A stretch of 64,000 nt of DNA from Streptomyces ferrugineus (lineage in GTDB: Bacteria; Actinomycetota; Actinomycetes; Streptomycetales; Streptomycetaceae), in the NCBI RefSeq assembly GCF_015160855.1, contig NZ_CP063373.1, forward strand, positions 2,604,001-2,668,000, read 5' to 3'. The notes under the pieces are model-generated. The model worked only from the letters and a program-made list of their open reading frames with translations. It had not been told where the DNA came from and ran no database searches. Shown here one piece after another: positions 44,921 to 53,062 of this stretch (its first letter is position 1; every line of letters starts with the position of its first letter). The translations under genes were made by a program, and so were the position numbers.

Positions 44921-45832
44921 GTGCTGCCGGACACCGATGAACTGGCCGAAGTGCTGCTCGACCTCTCCGTGCCCCACGAGGACGTCAACGACCTGGTGCG
45001 GATGGGTCGGCGGGTGACGGACGACCCCGAGCTGCGGCAGTTCCTTCAGCGGTCCGTCGATGAGCTGGTCCGGGGGATGGGCGAGGTCGGCGGCGCCGTC
45101 GACCTGCCCGATCTCGACTGGGCCTCGGGGCCCCTGCAGCGCTGCTTTCCCGTGTACGTGTTCGTGGCGGCGCTGCCGTACACGCGCGCCTACCACCGCG
45201 AGCGCGGCATCCCGGCCGACGTCTCCCGGCGCACCCTGGCCGACCTCGGGCGGAACATGGCCGTGCACCGCAGACGGCACGGCCGGGCGGGACTGCAGGC
45301 CCCGTGGTGGCTCATCCACCACTTCCGCGGCGAGCTGTACCAGCTGGGCCGACTGCAGTTCGAGCGGGCGCGGCTCGGGCAGCGTACGGGGACCAGGCTC
45401 GCGGTGACGGGGCTCGATGTCGGGCCGGACTCGCTCTGCCTCAATCTGCACATACCCGACTTCCAGGGGCCGATGTCCCCGGTCGCCGTCGAGCGGTCGC
45501 TGGCGATGGCCCGGGAGTTCTTCCCCCTGCACTTCCCGCGGGAGCGGTACCGGGTGGTGACCTGCCACTCCTGGCTGCTGGACGCACAGCTCAAGAACTA
45601 CCTGCCCGCCGACTCCAACATCGTCCGGTTCCAGCAGCGGTTCCGCCTCGCCCGTGAGGACCGGGAACTGGCCGACACCGAGCCGGTCCAATTCGTCTTC
45701 GGGGACCCCGAGTTGCCGATCGAGAGCCTGCCGCGCGGCACGGCCGTGGAGCGGGCGGTCGGGGACCATCTGCGGGCGGGCGGGCACTGGTACATCGGGC
45801 ATGGCTGGCTGCCGTTCGACAGGAACGGCTGA
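44921..45832 (+). CDS. Acyltransferase-domain protein (DUF5596, two GNAT-like halves)
   Basis: A 303-residue protein of an actinobacterial family annotated as acyltransferase domain-containing. The N-terminal half is helical (DVNDLVRMGRRVTDDPELRQF). The C-terminal half has GNAT-like strands, with LCLNLHIPDFQGPMSPVAVERSLAMAREFF and VVTCHSWLLDAQLKNYLPADSNIVRFQQRF as the conserved blocks; I cite CHSWLLDAQLKNYLPADSNI as the most telling. The GTG start at 44921 follows AGGGGG. The acyl donor and acceptor are unknown. It stands alone between divergent and same-strand genes with its own spacer. Confidence 0.75.
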   Translation: MLPDTDELAEVLLDLSVPHEDVNDLVRMGRRVTDDPELRQFLQRSVDELVRGMGEVGGAVDLPDLDWASGPLQRCFPVYVFVAALPYTRAYHRERGIPADVSRRTLADLGRNMAVHRRRHGRAGLQAPWWLIHHFRGELYQLGRLQFERARLGQRTGTRLAVTGLDVGPDSLCLNLHIPDFQGPMSPVAVERSLAMAREFFPLHFPRERYRVVTCHSWLLDAQLKNYLPADSNIVRFQQRFRLAREDRELADTEPVQFVFGDPELPIESLPRGTAVERAVGDHLRAGGHWYIGHGWLPFDRNG

Positions 45833-45920
45833 AATTCCGTTCGTACGGCGATGAGTTCGACAGCGAGTGCCGGTCTACCTCTGTGACAGCACCACGGACC
45901 GCTGAACACAGGAGACCCCC

Positions 45921-46385
45921 ATGTCCGAGAGCACCGCCTCCGTCACCACCGTCACCACCGTCACCTCCCGCCCCGTCATCGCCGAGTCCGCGACGCCGCG
46001 CGGCCGCCGCGCCCGGATCGCCCTGCGCGGCCTTCAGATCCTGCTCGCCCTCTTCTACGCCGTCGCGAGCGCGCTGCCCAAGCTGATCGCGCACCCGTCG
46101 GCGGCCGAGGGCTTCGAGGAGCTCGGCTGGGGCAGCGCGGGGATGTACACCATCGGTGCCCTCGAACTGGCCGGTGCCGTCGCGCTGTTGATCCCGGTGC
46201 TGCAGTCGGTGGCGGCGATGGCGCTGAGCGCGCTGATGGTGGGCGCCTTCGTCGTCACCATCACCGCCTTCGACGGCGAGAACGCGGCGACGCCGCTGAT
46301 CCTGATCGTGCCGCTGGCCCTGATCGCCTGGGCACGGCGGAGTTCCAACGCGGACCTGCTGCGGCTGGTACGACGACGCGCGTGA
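45921..46385 (+). CDS. DoxX-family membrane protein
   Basis: A 154-residue four-helix membrane protein. Helices cover about 34-53 (LRGLQILLALFYAVASALPKL), 70-95 (YTIGALELAGAVALLIPVLQS), 96-115 and 121-137. The pattern of a short exported loop with HPSAAEGFEELGWG between helices one and two fits DoxX-like proteins, including DoxX-like quinone-linked oxidoreductase subunits and mycobacterial DoxX. The N-terminus has a Thr/Val-rich leader. AGGAG precedes the ATG. Electron-transfer function is not shown. It converges on the S4-domain gene, with a strong terminator between. Confidence 0.82.
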   Translation: MSESTASVTTVTTVTSRPVIAESATPRGRRARIALRGLQILLALFYAVASALPKLIAHPSAAEGFEELGWGSAGMYTIGALELAGAVALLIPVLQSVAAMALSALMVGAFVVTITAFDGENAATPLILIVPLALIAWARRSSNADLLRLVRRRA

Positions 46386-46399
46386 GCGGCGACGACGTC

Positions 46400-46442
46400 G
46401 ATGGCGTCCGGCTCGGGCCTTCTCGGCCTGCCGGACGCCATC
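46400..46442. terminator. Bidirectional terminator
   Basis: GATGGCGTCCGGC (46400-46412) pairs perfectly over 13 bp with GCCGGACGCCATC (46430-46442), and the loop can fold further. It separates convergent doxX-like and S4 genes. Confidence 0.9.
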
Positions 46443-46471
46443 GCCGTATGGCATGCGCGCCGTGCCCTGTG

Positions 46472-47005
46472 TCAGTGCTCGCGTGGTCGTCCCGCGCCGC
46501 CGCCCATGAGGCCGCGCAGGCGTTCCATCTCGCGGCGGTCCCGCTTGGTCGGGCGGCCGGTGCCGCGGTCGCGGATGCCGGCCGGGGCGACGGCCTCGCG
46601 CGGCGGGGGAGGGGGCGAGTTGTCGACGTAGCACTGGATCGCCACGGGGGCGCCGACCCGCTTGCGGATGAGCCGCTTGACGACGACGATCCGCTCCCGG
46701 TTCTCCTGCCGCAGCCGGACCTCGTCGCCGATGCGCAGGGAGTGGGAGGGCTTCACGCTCTGGCCGTTCACGCGCACATGCCCGCCCTTGCAGGCGGTGG
46801 CGCCCAGCGAGCGGGTCTTCACCAGGCGTACGGCCCAGATCCAGCTGTCGATCCGCACGGATTCGCCGTTCTGGGGACCGGCGGCCTCGGCCGCGGCCAC
46901 GGCGGCGGCGATCTTCGGGTCGACGGCCTGCTCGCCACTCGCCGGGTCCGGCCGCGGTGCCTCGGCCGCGCCGCCCGTCTTCGCCTCGTCATCCTCGGAA
47001 GCCAT
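46472..47005 (-). CDS. S4-domain RNA-binding protein, Hsp15-like
   Basis: A 177-residue protein. An Ala/Pro/Asp-rich leader precedes the S4 domain (about 49-110): VRIDSWIWAVRLVKTRSLGATACKGGHVRVNGQ, cited as RLVKTRSLGATACKGGHVRV, then SHSLRIGDEVRLR. The Arg/Lys-rich C-terminus (GRPTKRDRREMERLRG) is typical of Hsp15-type proteins, which bind stalled 50S subunits carrying nascent chains. On the minus strand TAAGGT stands 6 bp before the ATG, so the message may be leaderless. It is divergent from the uracil-DNA glycosylase gene. Confidence 0.86.
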   Translation of the reverse strand: MASEDDEAKTGGAAEAPRPDPASGEQAVDPKIAAAVAAAEAAGPQNGESVRIDSWIWAVRLVKTRSLGATACKGGHVRVNGQSVKPSHSLRIGDEVRLRQENRERIVVVKRLIRKRVGAPVAIQCYVDNSPPPPPREAVAPAGIRDRGTGRPTKRDRREMERLRGLMGGGAGRPREH

Positions 47006-47084
47006 GCCTCGACCTTAGTCCTCGCCGGGAGACCGGTCGTCGCGTTAATGCCGGTTGATGCCGGGACGGCTTTACGGTGGAGCT

Positions 47085-47789
47085 GTGGACGCCCTCGCCG
47101 ACCTCGACCTGCGGATCGCGGGCTGCCGGGCCTGTCCGCGGCTGGTCGACTGGCGTGAGGAGGTGGCCCGCACCAGGCGCGCCGCCTTCGCCGACCAGAC
47201 GTACTGGGGCCGCCCGGTGCCCGGCTTCGGCCCGCCGGACGCCAGGCTGCTGATCGTCGGGCTCGCCCCGGCGGCCCACGGCGGCAACCGCACCGGCCGG
47301 ATGTTCACCGGGGACCGCTCCGGTGACGTGCTGTACCAGGCGCTGTACGACGTGGGCCTCGCCTCGCAGCCCACGTCGGTCGCCGTCGGCGACGGCCTGG
47401 AGCTGTACGGCGTCCGCGTCACGGCCCCCGTGCACTGCGCGCCGCCCGCCAACAAGCCCACCCCCGGCGAGCGCGAGACCTGCCGGCCCTGGCTCGTCCA
47501 GGAGCTGAGGCTGCTGCGGCCGACCCTGCGAGCGGTCGTCGCGCTGGGCGCCTTCGGCTGGCAGGCGACGCTGCCCGCGCTGACGGAGGCGGGGTGGAGC
47601 GTGCCCCGGCCGCGGCCCGCGTTCACGCACGGGGCGCGGGTCGCGCTGGACGGGCTCGACCTGTTCGGCTGCTTCCACGTCAGCCAGCGCAACACCTTCA
47701 CCGGCCGGCTCACGCCCGCGATGCTGCGCGAGGTGCTGCGTACGGCGGCTGCGGCGGCGGGCCTGCGCGGAGCGCCGTACGACGGCTAG
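47085..47789 (+). CDS. Family-5 uracil-DNA glycosylase (UDGb)
   Basis: A 234-residue DNA-repair enzyme removing uracil and related deaminated bases. C14 and C17 (GCRACPRL) with two later cysteines (HCAPP and ETCRPW) supply the iron-sulfur ligands. The active-site loop GLAPAAHGGNRTGRMFTGD has Ala in place of the catalytic Asp/Asn, which separates UDGb from families 1-4. The DNA-binding His lies near FHVSQRNTFTGRLT. The GTG at 47085 follows GGTGGAG; an in-frame ATG at 47055 lacks such a site. It is followed 9 bp later by the iminopeptidase gene and may be co-transcribed with it. Confidence 0.9.
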   Translation: MDALADLDLRIAGCRACPRLVDWREEVARTRRAAFADQTYWGRPVPGFGPPDARLLIVGLAPAAHGGNRTGRMFTGDRSGDVLYQALYDVGLASQPTSVAVGDGLELYGVRVTAPVHCAPPANKPTPGERETCRPWLVQELRLLRPTLRAVVALGAFGWQATLPALTEAGWSVPRPRPAFTHGARVALDGLDLFGCFHVSQRNTFTGRLTPAMLREVLRTAAAAAGLRGAPYDG

Positions 47790-47798
47790 GGTCGCCGG

Positions 47799-48761
47799 AT
47801 GGCCCTCTACCCGGAGATCGAACCGTACGACCACGGCATGCTCGACGTGGGTGACGGCAACCGCGTGTACTGGGAGACCTGCGGAAATCCGCACGGCAAG
47901 CCGGCCCTGGTGCTGCACGGTGGGCCGGGCTCCCGCAGCGATCCGTGGTTCCGGCGGCTGTTCAACCCCGACGCCTATCGCGTCGTGCTGCTGGACCAGC
48001 GCGGGTGCGGGCGTTCGACGCCGCCCGCGAGCGCGTACGAGACGGACATGAGCGTCAACACGACGGACCGTCTGATGGCGGATCTGGAGCTGCTGCGGAG
48101 GCATCTCGGGATCGAGCGGTGGCTGGTGTGGGGCGTCTCGTGGGGCTCGGTGCTCGGGCTGCGGTACGCCCAGACACATCCCGGTGTCGTCGCCGAGCTG
48201 GTCCTCGCGGGGGTGGCCACCGGTTCCCGCGCCGAAGTCGCCCTGATGACCAAGGGGCTGGGACAGTTCTTCCCCGAGGCGTTCGAGCGGTTCCTCGCCG
48301 AAGTGCCCGAGGAGGAGCGGGTGGGGAATCTCGCGGCCGCGTACAACCGGCTGATCGAGTCGCCCGATCCGCGGGTGCGGGCGCGGGTGGCACGCGCCTG
48401 GACCGACTGGGAGACGGCTGTCGCCGCCGCCCCGCCGCGCTCCGTCCCGCGCTATGAGGATCCGGTGTTCCGCATGGGCTTCGCCCGCACCGTGACGCAC
48501 TACTGGGGCAACGACCACTTCCTGGGCGAGGGCGACGAGGACGGCGTCGTCCTGCGGGACGCGCCCCTGCTGAAGGACATCCCGGGCACCCTGGTCCAGG
48601 GCAGCCTCGACCCCGGCAACCTCCTCGGTGTCGTCTGGCGCCTCCACCACGCCTGGCCCGGCAGCGAGCTGATCGTCGTCGACGACGTGGGGCACAGCGC
48701 CGGGGCGCCGGACATGGCGGACGCGCTGGTGGCGGCGACGGACAAGTACGCGGGGCGCTAA
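47799..48761 (+). CDS. pip: Proline iminopeptidase
   Basis: A 320-residue alpha/beta hydrolase (peptidase family S33) that removes N-terminal proline from peptides. LVLHGGPGSRSDPWFRRLF forms the oxyanion region, LLDQRGCGRSTP is the family hallmark, and the nucleophile Ser lies in GVSWGSVLGLRYAQ. The catalytic Asp is in VQGSLDPGN and the His in VVDDVGHSAG. The start ATG at 47799 is 9 bp after the glycosylase stop. Its stop overlaps that of the convergent GntR gene by 4 bp. The enzyme is cytoplasmic. Confidence 0.95.
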   Translation: MALYPEIEPYDHGMLDVGDGNRVYWETCGNPHGKPALVLHGGPGSRSDPWFRRLFNPDAYRVVLLDQRGCGRSTPPASAYETDMSVNTTDRLMADLELLRRHLGIERWLVWGVSWGSVLGLRYAQTHPGVVAELVLAGVATGSRAEVALMTKGLGQFFPEAFERFLAEVPEEERVGNLAAAYNRLIESPDPRVRARVARAWTDWETAVAAAPPRSVPRYEDPVFRMGFARTVTHYWGNDHFLGEGDEDGVVLRDAPLLKDIPGTLVQGSLDPGNLLGVVWRLHHAWPGSELIVVDDVGHSAGAPDMADALVAATDKYAGR

Positions 48762-49420
48762 CCGGCTTCCTCCCCGAACAGCTGCCGTACCGTCGAGCGG
48801 TAGTTGGTCCGCACGTGGGCCAGCGCGTGCGCACGCGCCCGGGCCGGGTCGCCGGAGGCGATCGCCTCGTACAGCTCGCGGTGCTCGACGAGGAGTTGGG
48901 GCCACTCCTCGTTGCGCCGGGTCATCCAGCGCAGTCGGCCGGCGACCGGTTCCAGGGCCTCGATCAGCAGGTTGTTGTCCGCCATGGCCACGATGCGGTC
49001 GTGCAGCCGGCTGTTGATGTCCGTGATCGCCTCCGCGTCCCCCGCCTCGGTCGCGGCGGCCGCCTGGTCGAGGAGCTGCTCCACCTCGGCCAGGTCCTTC
49101 GGCGTGGCCCGTGCGGCGGCGAGCCCGGCCGCGTACACCTCCAGGGCCTCGCGCAGCTCGAAGAGCTCCTTGACGTCGGCCGGGGTCAGCCGGCGCACGA
49201 CCGTGCGGCGTGCCGACTCGAAGTGGACGAAGCCCTCGGTGACCAGGGCCCGGATCGCCTCGCGGACCGGCACGCGCGAGACGCCGAGGCGCTCGGCGAG
49301 CTCCCGCTCCACGAGCCGGTCGCCTGGCCGCAGGCGCCCGGCGATGATGTCCTGCCGCAGGGTCGCCAGGACGCGTTCCCGTACCGCGCCGAGGGGTTCG
49401 ATCTTCGTCGTGGAGCTCAT
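48758..49420 (-). CDS. GntR-family regulator with FCD domain
   Basis: A 220-residue repressor-type protein. The winged helix (about 8-75) holds RERVLATLRQDIIAGRLRPGDRL and ERLGVSRVPVREAIRALVTEGFV. The FCD ligand domain (about 85-215) has ELFELREALEVYAAGLAAARAT and the acidic/His metal positions INSRLHDRIVAM and HRELYEAIASGD. Such domains bind small organic acids, often with a metal. It is divergent from an NCS1 permease and a racemase-like gene, with a perfect palindrome of the GntR/FCD operator type in between. It therefore most likely represses both sides until the nutrient is present. GTG/ATG choice: ATG 49420. Confidence 0.92.
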   Translation of the reverse strand: MSSTTKIEPLGAVRERVLATLRQDIIAGRLRPGDRLVERELAERLGVSRVPVREAIRALVTEGFVHFESARRTVVRRLTPADVKELFELREALEVYAAGLAAARATPKDLAEVEQLLDQAAAATEAGDAEAITDINSRLHDRIVAMADNNLLIEALEPVAGRLRWMTRRNEEWPQLLVEHRELYEAIASGDPARARAHALAHVRTNYRSTVRQLFGEEAG

Positions 49421-49511
49421 GAGGCCATCTTCGCCGACCCCGGGCGTCTTTTACCGAGCGTTAACGAGAGCGACATCGGTCGGAACTGTTGACGGGAGGA
49501 CCATGTCCGCA

Positions 49512-49527
49512 GTTTGGTATACCAAAC
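49512..49527. promoter_or_regulatory. 16-bp perfect palindrome, probable GntR operator
   Basis: GTTTGGTATACCAAAC is perfectly symmetrical. The core TTGGTATACCAA is the form expected for FCD-type GntR dimers. It lies 92 bp from the regulator start and 46 bp from the permease start, so one dimer could control both promoters. Confidence 0.85.
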
Positions 49528-49573
49528 GCCCTCCACAAGTAGTCTTCCCGTCCCCCGGCTCCTGGAGGCCCCC

Positions 49574-51049
49574 GTGTCCCTCGCCGACCGTGCCGAAGCC
49601 ACCGGCACACCAGCGTTCGTCCCCGATCCCCGGCTCACCAACGAAGACCTCGCTCCCGCGAAGAAGCGCAACTGGAAGGTCTTCGACCTCTTCGCCATGT
49701 GGATGTCCGACGTCCACAACCTCGGCAACTACACGTTCGCGGCCGGTCTGCTGGTCCTCGGCATGAACGTGTGGCAGGTCTTCACCTCCCTGCTCGTCGG
49801 CTTCGTGATCATCTACATCGGCATGAACTGGATGGGGAAGATCGGCCAGCGCCACGGCGTCCCGTTCCCGGTCGTCAGCCGCATCAGCTTCGGCGTCTGG
49901 GGCGCCAACATCCCGGCGCTGATCAGGGCCGTCATCGCCATCATGTGGTACGGCATCCAGACCTACCTGGCGTCCGTCGCCGTGAACGTGATGCTGCTGG
50001 CCGCCTGGCCGGGCCTGGAGTCCTGGACGCACAACTCCTTCCTGGGCCTGCACCAGCTCGGCTGGTGCACCTTCATCGCCCTGTGGCTGATCCAGGCGGC
50101 GATCATCAGCCAGGGCATGGAGTCGGTGCGCAAGTTCCAGGACTTCTGCGGTCCGGCGATCTGGGTGGTGATGATCGCCCTCGCGGTCTGGATCCTCGCC
50201 AAGGCCGGCTGGACGATCTCGCTCACGTCGACCCCGAACCCGGTCTCCGTCGGCGAGCAGTGGCGGCAGTGGTTCGGCGCGATCGGTCTGATCCTCGCCA
50301 CGTACGGCACGCTGATGCTCAACTTCTGTGACTTCTCGCGCTTCGCCCCCGACTACAAGACGGTCAAGCGCGGCAACTTCTGGGGCCTGCCCATCAACTC
50401 GACGGCGTTCGTGGTCGTCTCGGTGATCGTCACGGCGGGCTCGATCGAGGTGTTCGGCAAGGCCATCACCGAGCCTGCCTACCTCGTCGCCGAGATCGGC
50501 AACACCTGGGTCCTCGTCCTCGGCGCCCTGACCTTCGCCATCGCCACCATGGGCGTCAACATCGTCGCCAACTTCGTCTCACCGGCGTACGACCTGGCCA
50601 ACGTCTGGCCGCAGAAGATCACCTTCAAGGTCGGCGGCATGATCAGCACGGTGGCGGCGCTGGTGGTGACACCGTGGAACCTCTTCTCTAGCCCGACGGT
50701 CGTCAACTATTTCCTGGGCGGCCTCGGCGCCTTCCTGGGTCCGCTGTTCGGCGTGATCATGGTCGACTACTACCTGATCAAGCACGGCCGCGTGGACACG
50801 AACGAGCTCTTCTCCGCCGAGCCCGGCTCGCGCTACTACTACCGCAAGGGCGTCAACCCCAAGGCGCTGTGGGCGTTCCTGCCGGCGGCGGCTGTCTCGG
50901 CGGTGCTGGCGCTGGTGGACACGTTCAGCGCGGTGGCGCCGTACTCCTGGTTCATCGGTACGGCGATGGCGGCGGTGCTGTACCTGGTGCTGTGCCGCGA
51001 CGAGCGGGCCGCCGGGTCCGCGGCCGCGACCGCGGTGCGGGAGGTCTGA
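49574..51049 (+). CDS. NCS1-family permease (purine, hydantoin or allantoin type)
   Basis: A 491-residue transporter with about 12 membrane helices. The region from NWKVFDLFAMWMSDVHNLGNYTFAAGL, cited as FDLFAMWMSDVHNLGNYTFA, places the family's first two helices, and SRISFGVWGANIPALIRAVIAIMWYGIQT forms the substrate path, read as WGANIPALIRAVIAIMWYG. NFVSPAYDLANVWPQKI and FGVIMVDYYLIKHGRVD are further NCS1 marks. Members import nucleobases, hydantoins, allantoin or vitamins with sodium or protons. The GTG at 49574 follows TGGAGG. Because a racemase-superfamily gene follows after 5 bp, hydantoin- or allantoin-like ligands are favoured. Confidence 0.9.
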   Translation: MSLADRAEATGTPAFVPDPRLTNEDLAPAKKRNWKVFDLFAMWMSDVHNLGNYTFAAGLLVLGMNVWQVFTSLLVGFVIIYIGMNWMGKIGQRHGVPFPVVSRISFGVWGANIPALIRAVIAIMWYGIQTYLASVAVNVMLLAAWPGLESWTHNSFLGLHQLGWCTFIALWLIQAAIISQGMESVRKFQDFCGPAIWVVMIALAVWILAKAGWTISLTSTPNPVSVGEQWRQWFGAIGLILATYGTLMLNFCDFSRFAPDYKTVKRGNFWGLPINSTAFVVVSVIVTAGSIEVFGKAITEPAYLVAEIGNTWVLVLGALTFAIATMGVNIVANFVSPAYDLANVWPQKITFKVGGMISTVAALVVTPWNLFSSPTVVNYFLGGLGAFLGPLFGVIMVDYYLIKHGRVDTNELFSAEPGSRYYYRKGVNPKALWAFLPAAAVSAVLALVDTFSAVAPYSWFIGTAMAAVLYLVLCRDERAAGSAAATAVREV

Positions 51050-51054
51050 AGGAC

Positions 51055-51813
51055 GTGCGGATCGTCGTCACCAACTGCAACACCACGCAGGAGATGACCG
51101 AGGAGATCGTACGAGGTGCCCGGGCCGCCGCAGGCCCGGGCACCACCGTGCTCGGACTGACCCCCGCCTGGGGACCGGAGTCGGCGGAGGGCTGGCTGGA
51201 CAGCTACCTCTCGGCGGCGGCGGTGATGGACGCGCTGCGGACGTACGACGGTCCCGCGTACGACGCGGTCGTCATGGCAGGCTTCGGCGAGCACGGCCGG
51301 GAGGGCGTACGGGAGCTGGTGGACGTACCCGTCGTCGACATCACGGAGGCCGCCGCACACCTGGCCTGTCTGCTGGGGCGGCGCTACGGGGTGGTGACCA
51401 CCCTGGAGCGGTCGTGCGGGCAGATCGAGGACAGCCTGGAGCTGGCCGGGGTCGGGCGGAACTGTGTCGCCGTGATCGGTACCGGGCTCGGGGTGCTGGA
51501 GCTGGAGGACGGCGAGCGTACGGAAGCCGCCTTTCTGACGGCTGCCGAACGGGCGCGAGACGCCGGTGCCGAGGTCCTGGTGCTGGGGTGCGCCGGGATG
51601 ACCGGGCTGCAGCGGGTCGTGGCGGAGAAGCTGGGGGTTCCGGTGGTCGACGGGGTGGGGGCGGCCGTCAAACTCGCCGAGTCCCTGGTGGAGTTGGGGT
51701 TGCGGACGAGTCGGGCCGGGGGGTACGCGAGGCCGTTGCCGAAGCGGCGGGCGTGGGGGCGGGACCCCGGGCAGGGCGGGCACGGGGCGGCCTCCCGGGG
51801 ACACTCAGGCTGA
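51055..51813 (+). CDS. Asp/Glu/hydantoin racemase superfamily enzyme
   Basis: A 252-residue protein of the superfamily that includes hydantoin and allantoin racemases and arylmalonate decarboxylase. The second catalytic Cys is kept (C179, VLGCAGMTG). At the first catalytic site, where racemases have ACFGDPG, this protein has A75-G76-FGEHG, so one Cys is replaced by Gly. Phosphate/carboxylate-binding T/S residues stand in VVTNCNTTQ and YGVVTTLERS. The GTG at 51055 follows GAAGGA, 5 bp after the permease stop. A Gly/Cys pair is what arylmalonate decarboxylase has, so the reaction may be decarboxylation or another one-base chemistry. The last 25 residues are a basic, low-complexity tail. Confidence 0.78.
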   Translation: MRIVVTNCNTTQEMTEEIVRGARAAAGPGTTVLGLTPAWGPESAEGWLDSYLSAAAVMDALRTYDGPAYDAVVMAGFGEHGREGVRELVDVPVVDITEAAAHLACLLGRRYGVVTTLERSCGQIEDSLELAGVGRNCVAVIGTGLGVLELEDGERTEAAFLTAAERARDAGAEVLVLGCAGMTGLQRVVAEKLGVPVVDGVGAAVKLAESLVELGLRTSRAGGYARPLPKRRAWGRDPGQGGHGAASRGHSG

Positions 51814-52281
51814 TCGGCCTGCCCCGGATCGCCCCGGACGCCAGACGTACCGCACGTCCGGCTCCCGCTCCTCGTTCCCACCGCCGTCCGTGTACTCGAC
51901 GGCGACGAAGCCGTGGCGCTCGTAGAAGCGATGGGCGGGCCTGTTGACCTGAAAGGTCCACAGGCTCAGCCCGTCCGGGCGGCGCTGCTTGGCCAGCGCG
52001 ACGAACCGATCACCGATGCCGCGCCCACGCCAGTCGGGATCGAGATAGAGCTGCGAGAGCAGACCACCGTCGAGGACCATGACCCCGACGACCCGATCGG
52101 CGGCCTCGGCCACCCAGGTCTCCCGTAACAGCACCACCACCTCCCGGAAGTACGTCCGCACCTCGTCGTCGGAGCGCCGCCGCACGACGGTCGGCAGCGC
52201 GGCGGCGAACGACCGCAGCCATACGTCGGCGGCGGCGCCGGCGTCGGTGGGCCGGGCGCGCCGGAGGGCGACGGCGGTCAT
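51805..52281 (-). CDS. GNAT-family N-acetyltransferase
   Basis: A 158-residue acetyltransferase. LRRARPTDAGAAADVWLRSF is motif C/D, LSQLYLDPDWRGRGIGDRFVALAK holds the acetyl-CoA pyrophosphate-binding R/Q-x-x-G-x-G/A run (RGRGIG), and LWTFQVNRPAHRFYERHGFVAVEYTDG is the motif B region with the usual Asn and Tyr. The acceptor substrate is unknown. The ATG at 52281 overlaps the RidA stop as ATGA, so the two are coupled. Its 3' end overlaps the convergent racemase gene by 9 bp. Confidence 0.88.
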   Translation of the reverse strand: MTAVALRRARPTDAGAAADVWLRSFAAALPTVVRRRSDDEVRTYFREVVVLLRETWVAEAADRVVGVMVLDGGLLSQLYLDPDWRGRGIGDRFVALAKQRRPDGLSLWTFQVNRPAHRFYERHGFVAVEYTDGGGNEEREPDVRYVWRPGRSGAGRSA

Positions 52282-52703
52282 GGCCGCGTCCCCGTTGTGG
52301 GGTGGTCGGGAACGACGGCGGTGGCCGTGATCTCCACCAACTGCCCCGTGTACCCGAGACACGCCACCCCCAGCAGCGTCGACGAATGCGGCCCGACGCT
52401 CAGCCCGGACGCCTCGACGACCTCCCAGACGGCGGACAGCACGGCGGTGTCACCGCTCACGACATACACATCGGTCGACACGACATGGCCCAAGTCACTG
52501 CCGACTGCCCGAAGTTGCTCCCGAAGATTGCCGATCACCTGCTCGGCCTGCCGTACGGGATCCCCTTCACCGACGAGATTCCCGTCGGCATCGAGCGGCA
52601 CGGAACCGGCGAGGAAGGCGAGCCTGGTACCGGCCTCGACGACGGAGGCGTGGGAGTAGGTGGGGGGAGGGAAGAGGGCGGGGGTGGTGACGCGTCGGAT
52701 CAT
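52278..52703 (-). CDS. RidA/YjgF-like protein lacking the catalytic arginine
   Basis: A 141-residue member of the Rid superfamily. True RidA enzymes hydrolyse reactive enamine/imine intermediates made by PLP enzymes. LFPPPTYSHASVVEAGTRLAFLAGSVPLDADGNLVGEGD, cited as SHASVVEAGTRLAFLAGSVP, and QAEQVIGNLREQLRAVGSDLGHVVSTDVYV show the fold. At the active-site arginine (R105 of enteric RidA, before C-V-E-I) this protein has Gly in YTGQLVEITATAVV. Imine deaminase activity is therefore doubtful. AGGAGG stands 4 nt before the ATG at 52703, and it is translationally coupled to the GNAT gene. Confidence 0.85.
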   Translation of the reverse strand: MIRRVTTPALFPPPTYSHASVVEAGTRLAFLAGSVPLDADGNLVGEGDPVRQAEQVIGNLREQLRAVGSDLGHVVSTDVYVVSGDTAVLSAVWEVVEASGLSVGPHSSTLLGVACLGYTGQLVEITATAVVPDHPTTGTRP

Positions 52704-53062
52704 GGGGCCTCCTGACGAGTGGGGGTGGGAGTCGGGGTTGGGGGGTGAACGGGTGGATGAGGGCCGGGGGAGGGCGGCGGCCACGGGTGCTCGTACGGCG
52801 TTCAACCTGCCGATCATCCGCGCCCGCACGGGCACGCGCATCCGAATTTCCGCCCGCTCGCTCACGCAGCCGGCGCTCGCGCGTCGGACGCGTCCGTACA
52901 ACAACTCGTCCTCGTCCAGGGCCTCGTCGTAGCGAGTCACCCGATGGCGCAGGTAGTCGACCTCGTCCCGCCGGTTGCGATGCTCGACCGCCAGTGCGGC
53001 CAGCCGCTCCGGGGCCACCTAATTACGTGGTCGCAGACCTGGCTGCTCCGTAGCCTGCTCCC
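52704..53062. other. 359-bp spacer with an unexplained minus-strand reading frame
   Basis: A minus-strand frame from GTG 53018 runs without a stop into ridA. Its first 65 codons have about 90 percent G or C at third positions and encode an amphipathic, charged run (LAALAVEHRNRRDEVDYLRH, then DEALDEDELLYGRVRRAS). It has no ribosome site and ridA has its own strong one, so this may be a gene remnant, a small unknown protein, or an N-terminal extension. On the plus strand TAGCCT (53051-53056) is a possible -10 box 6 bp before the nucleotidyltransferase ATG. Confidence 0.4.
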
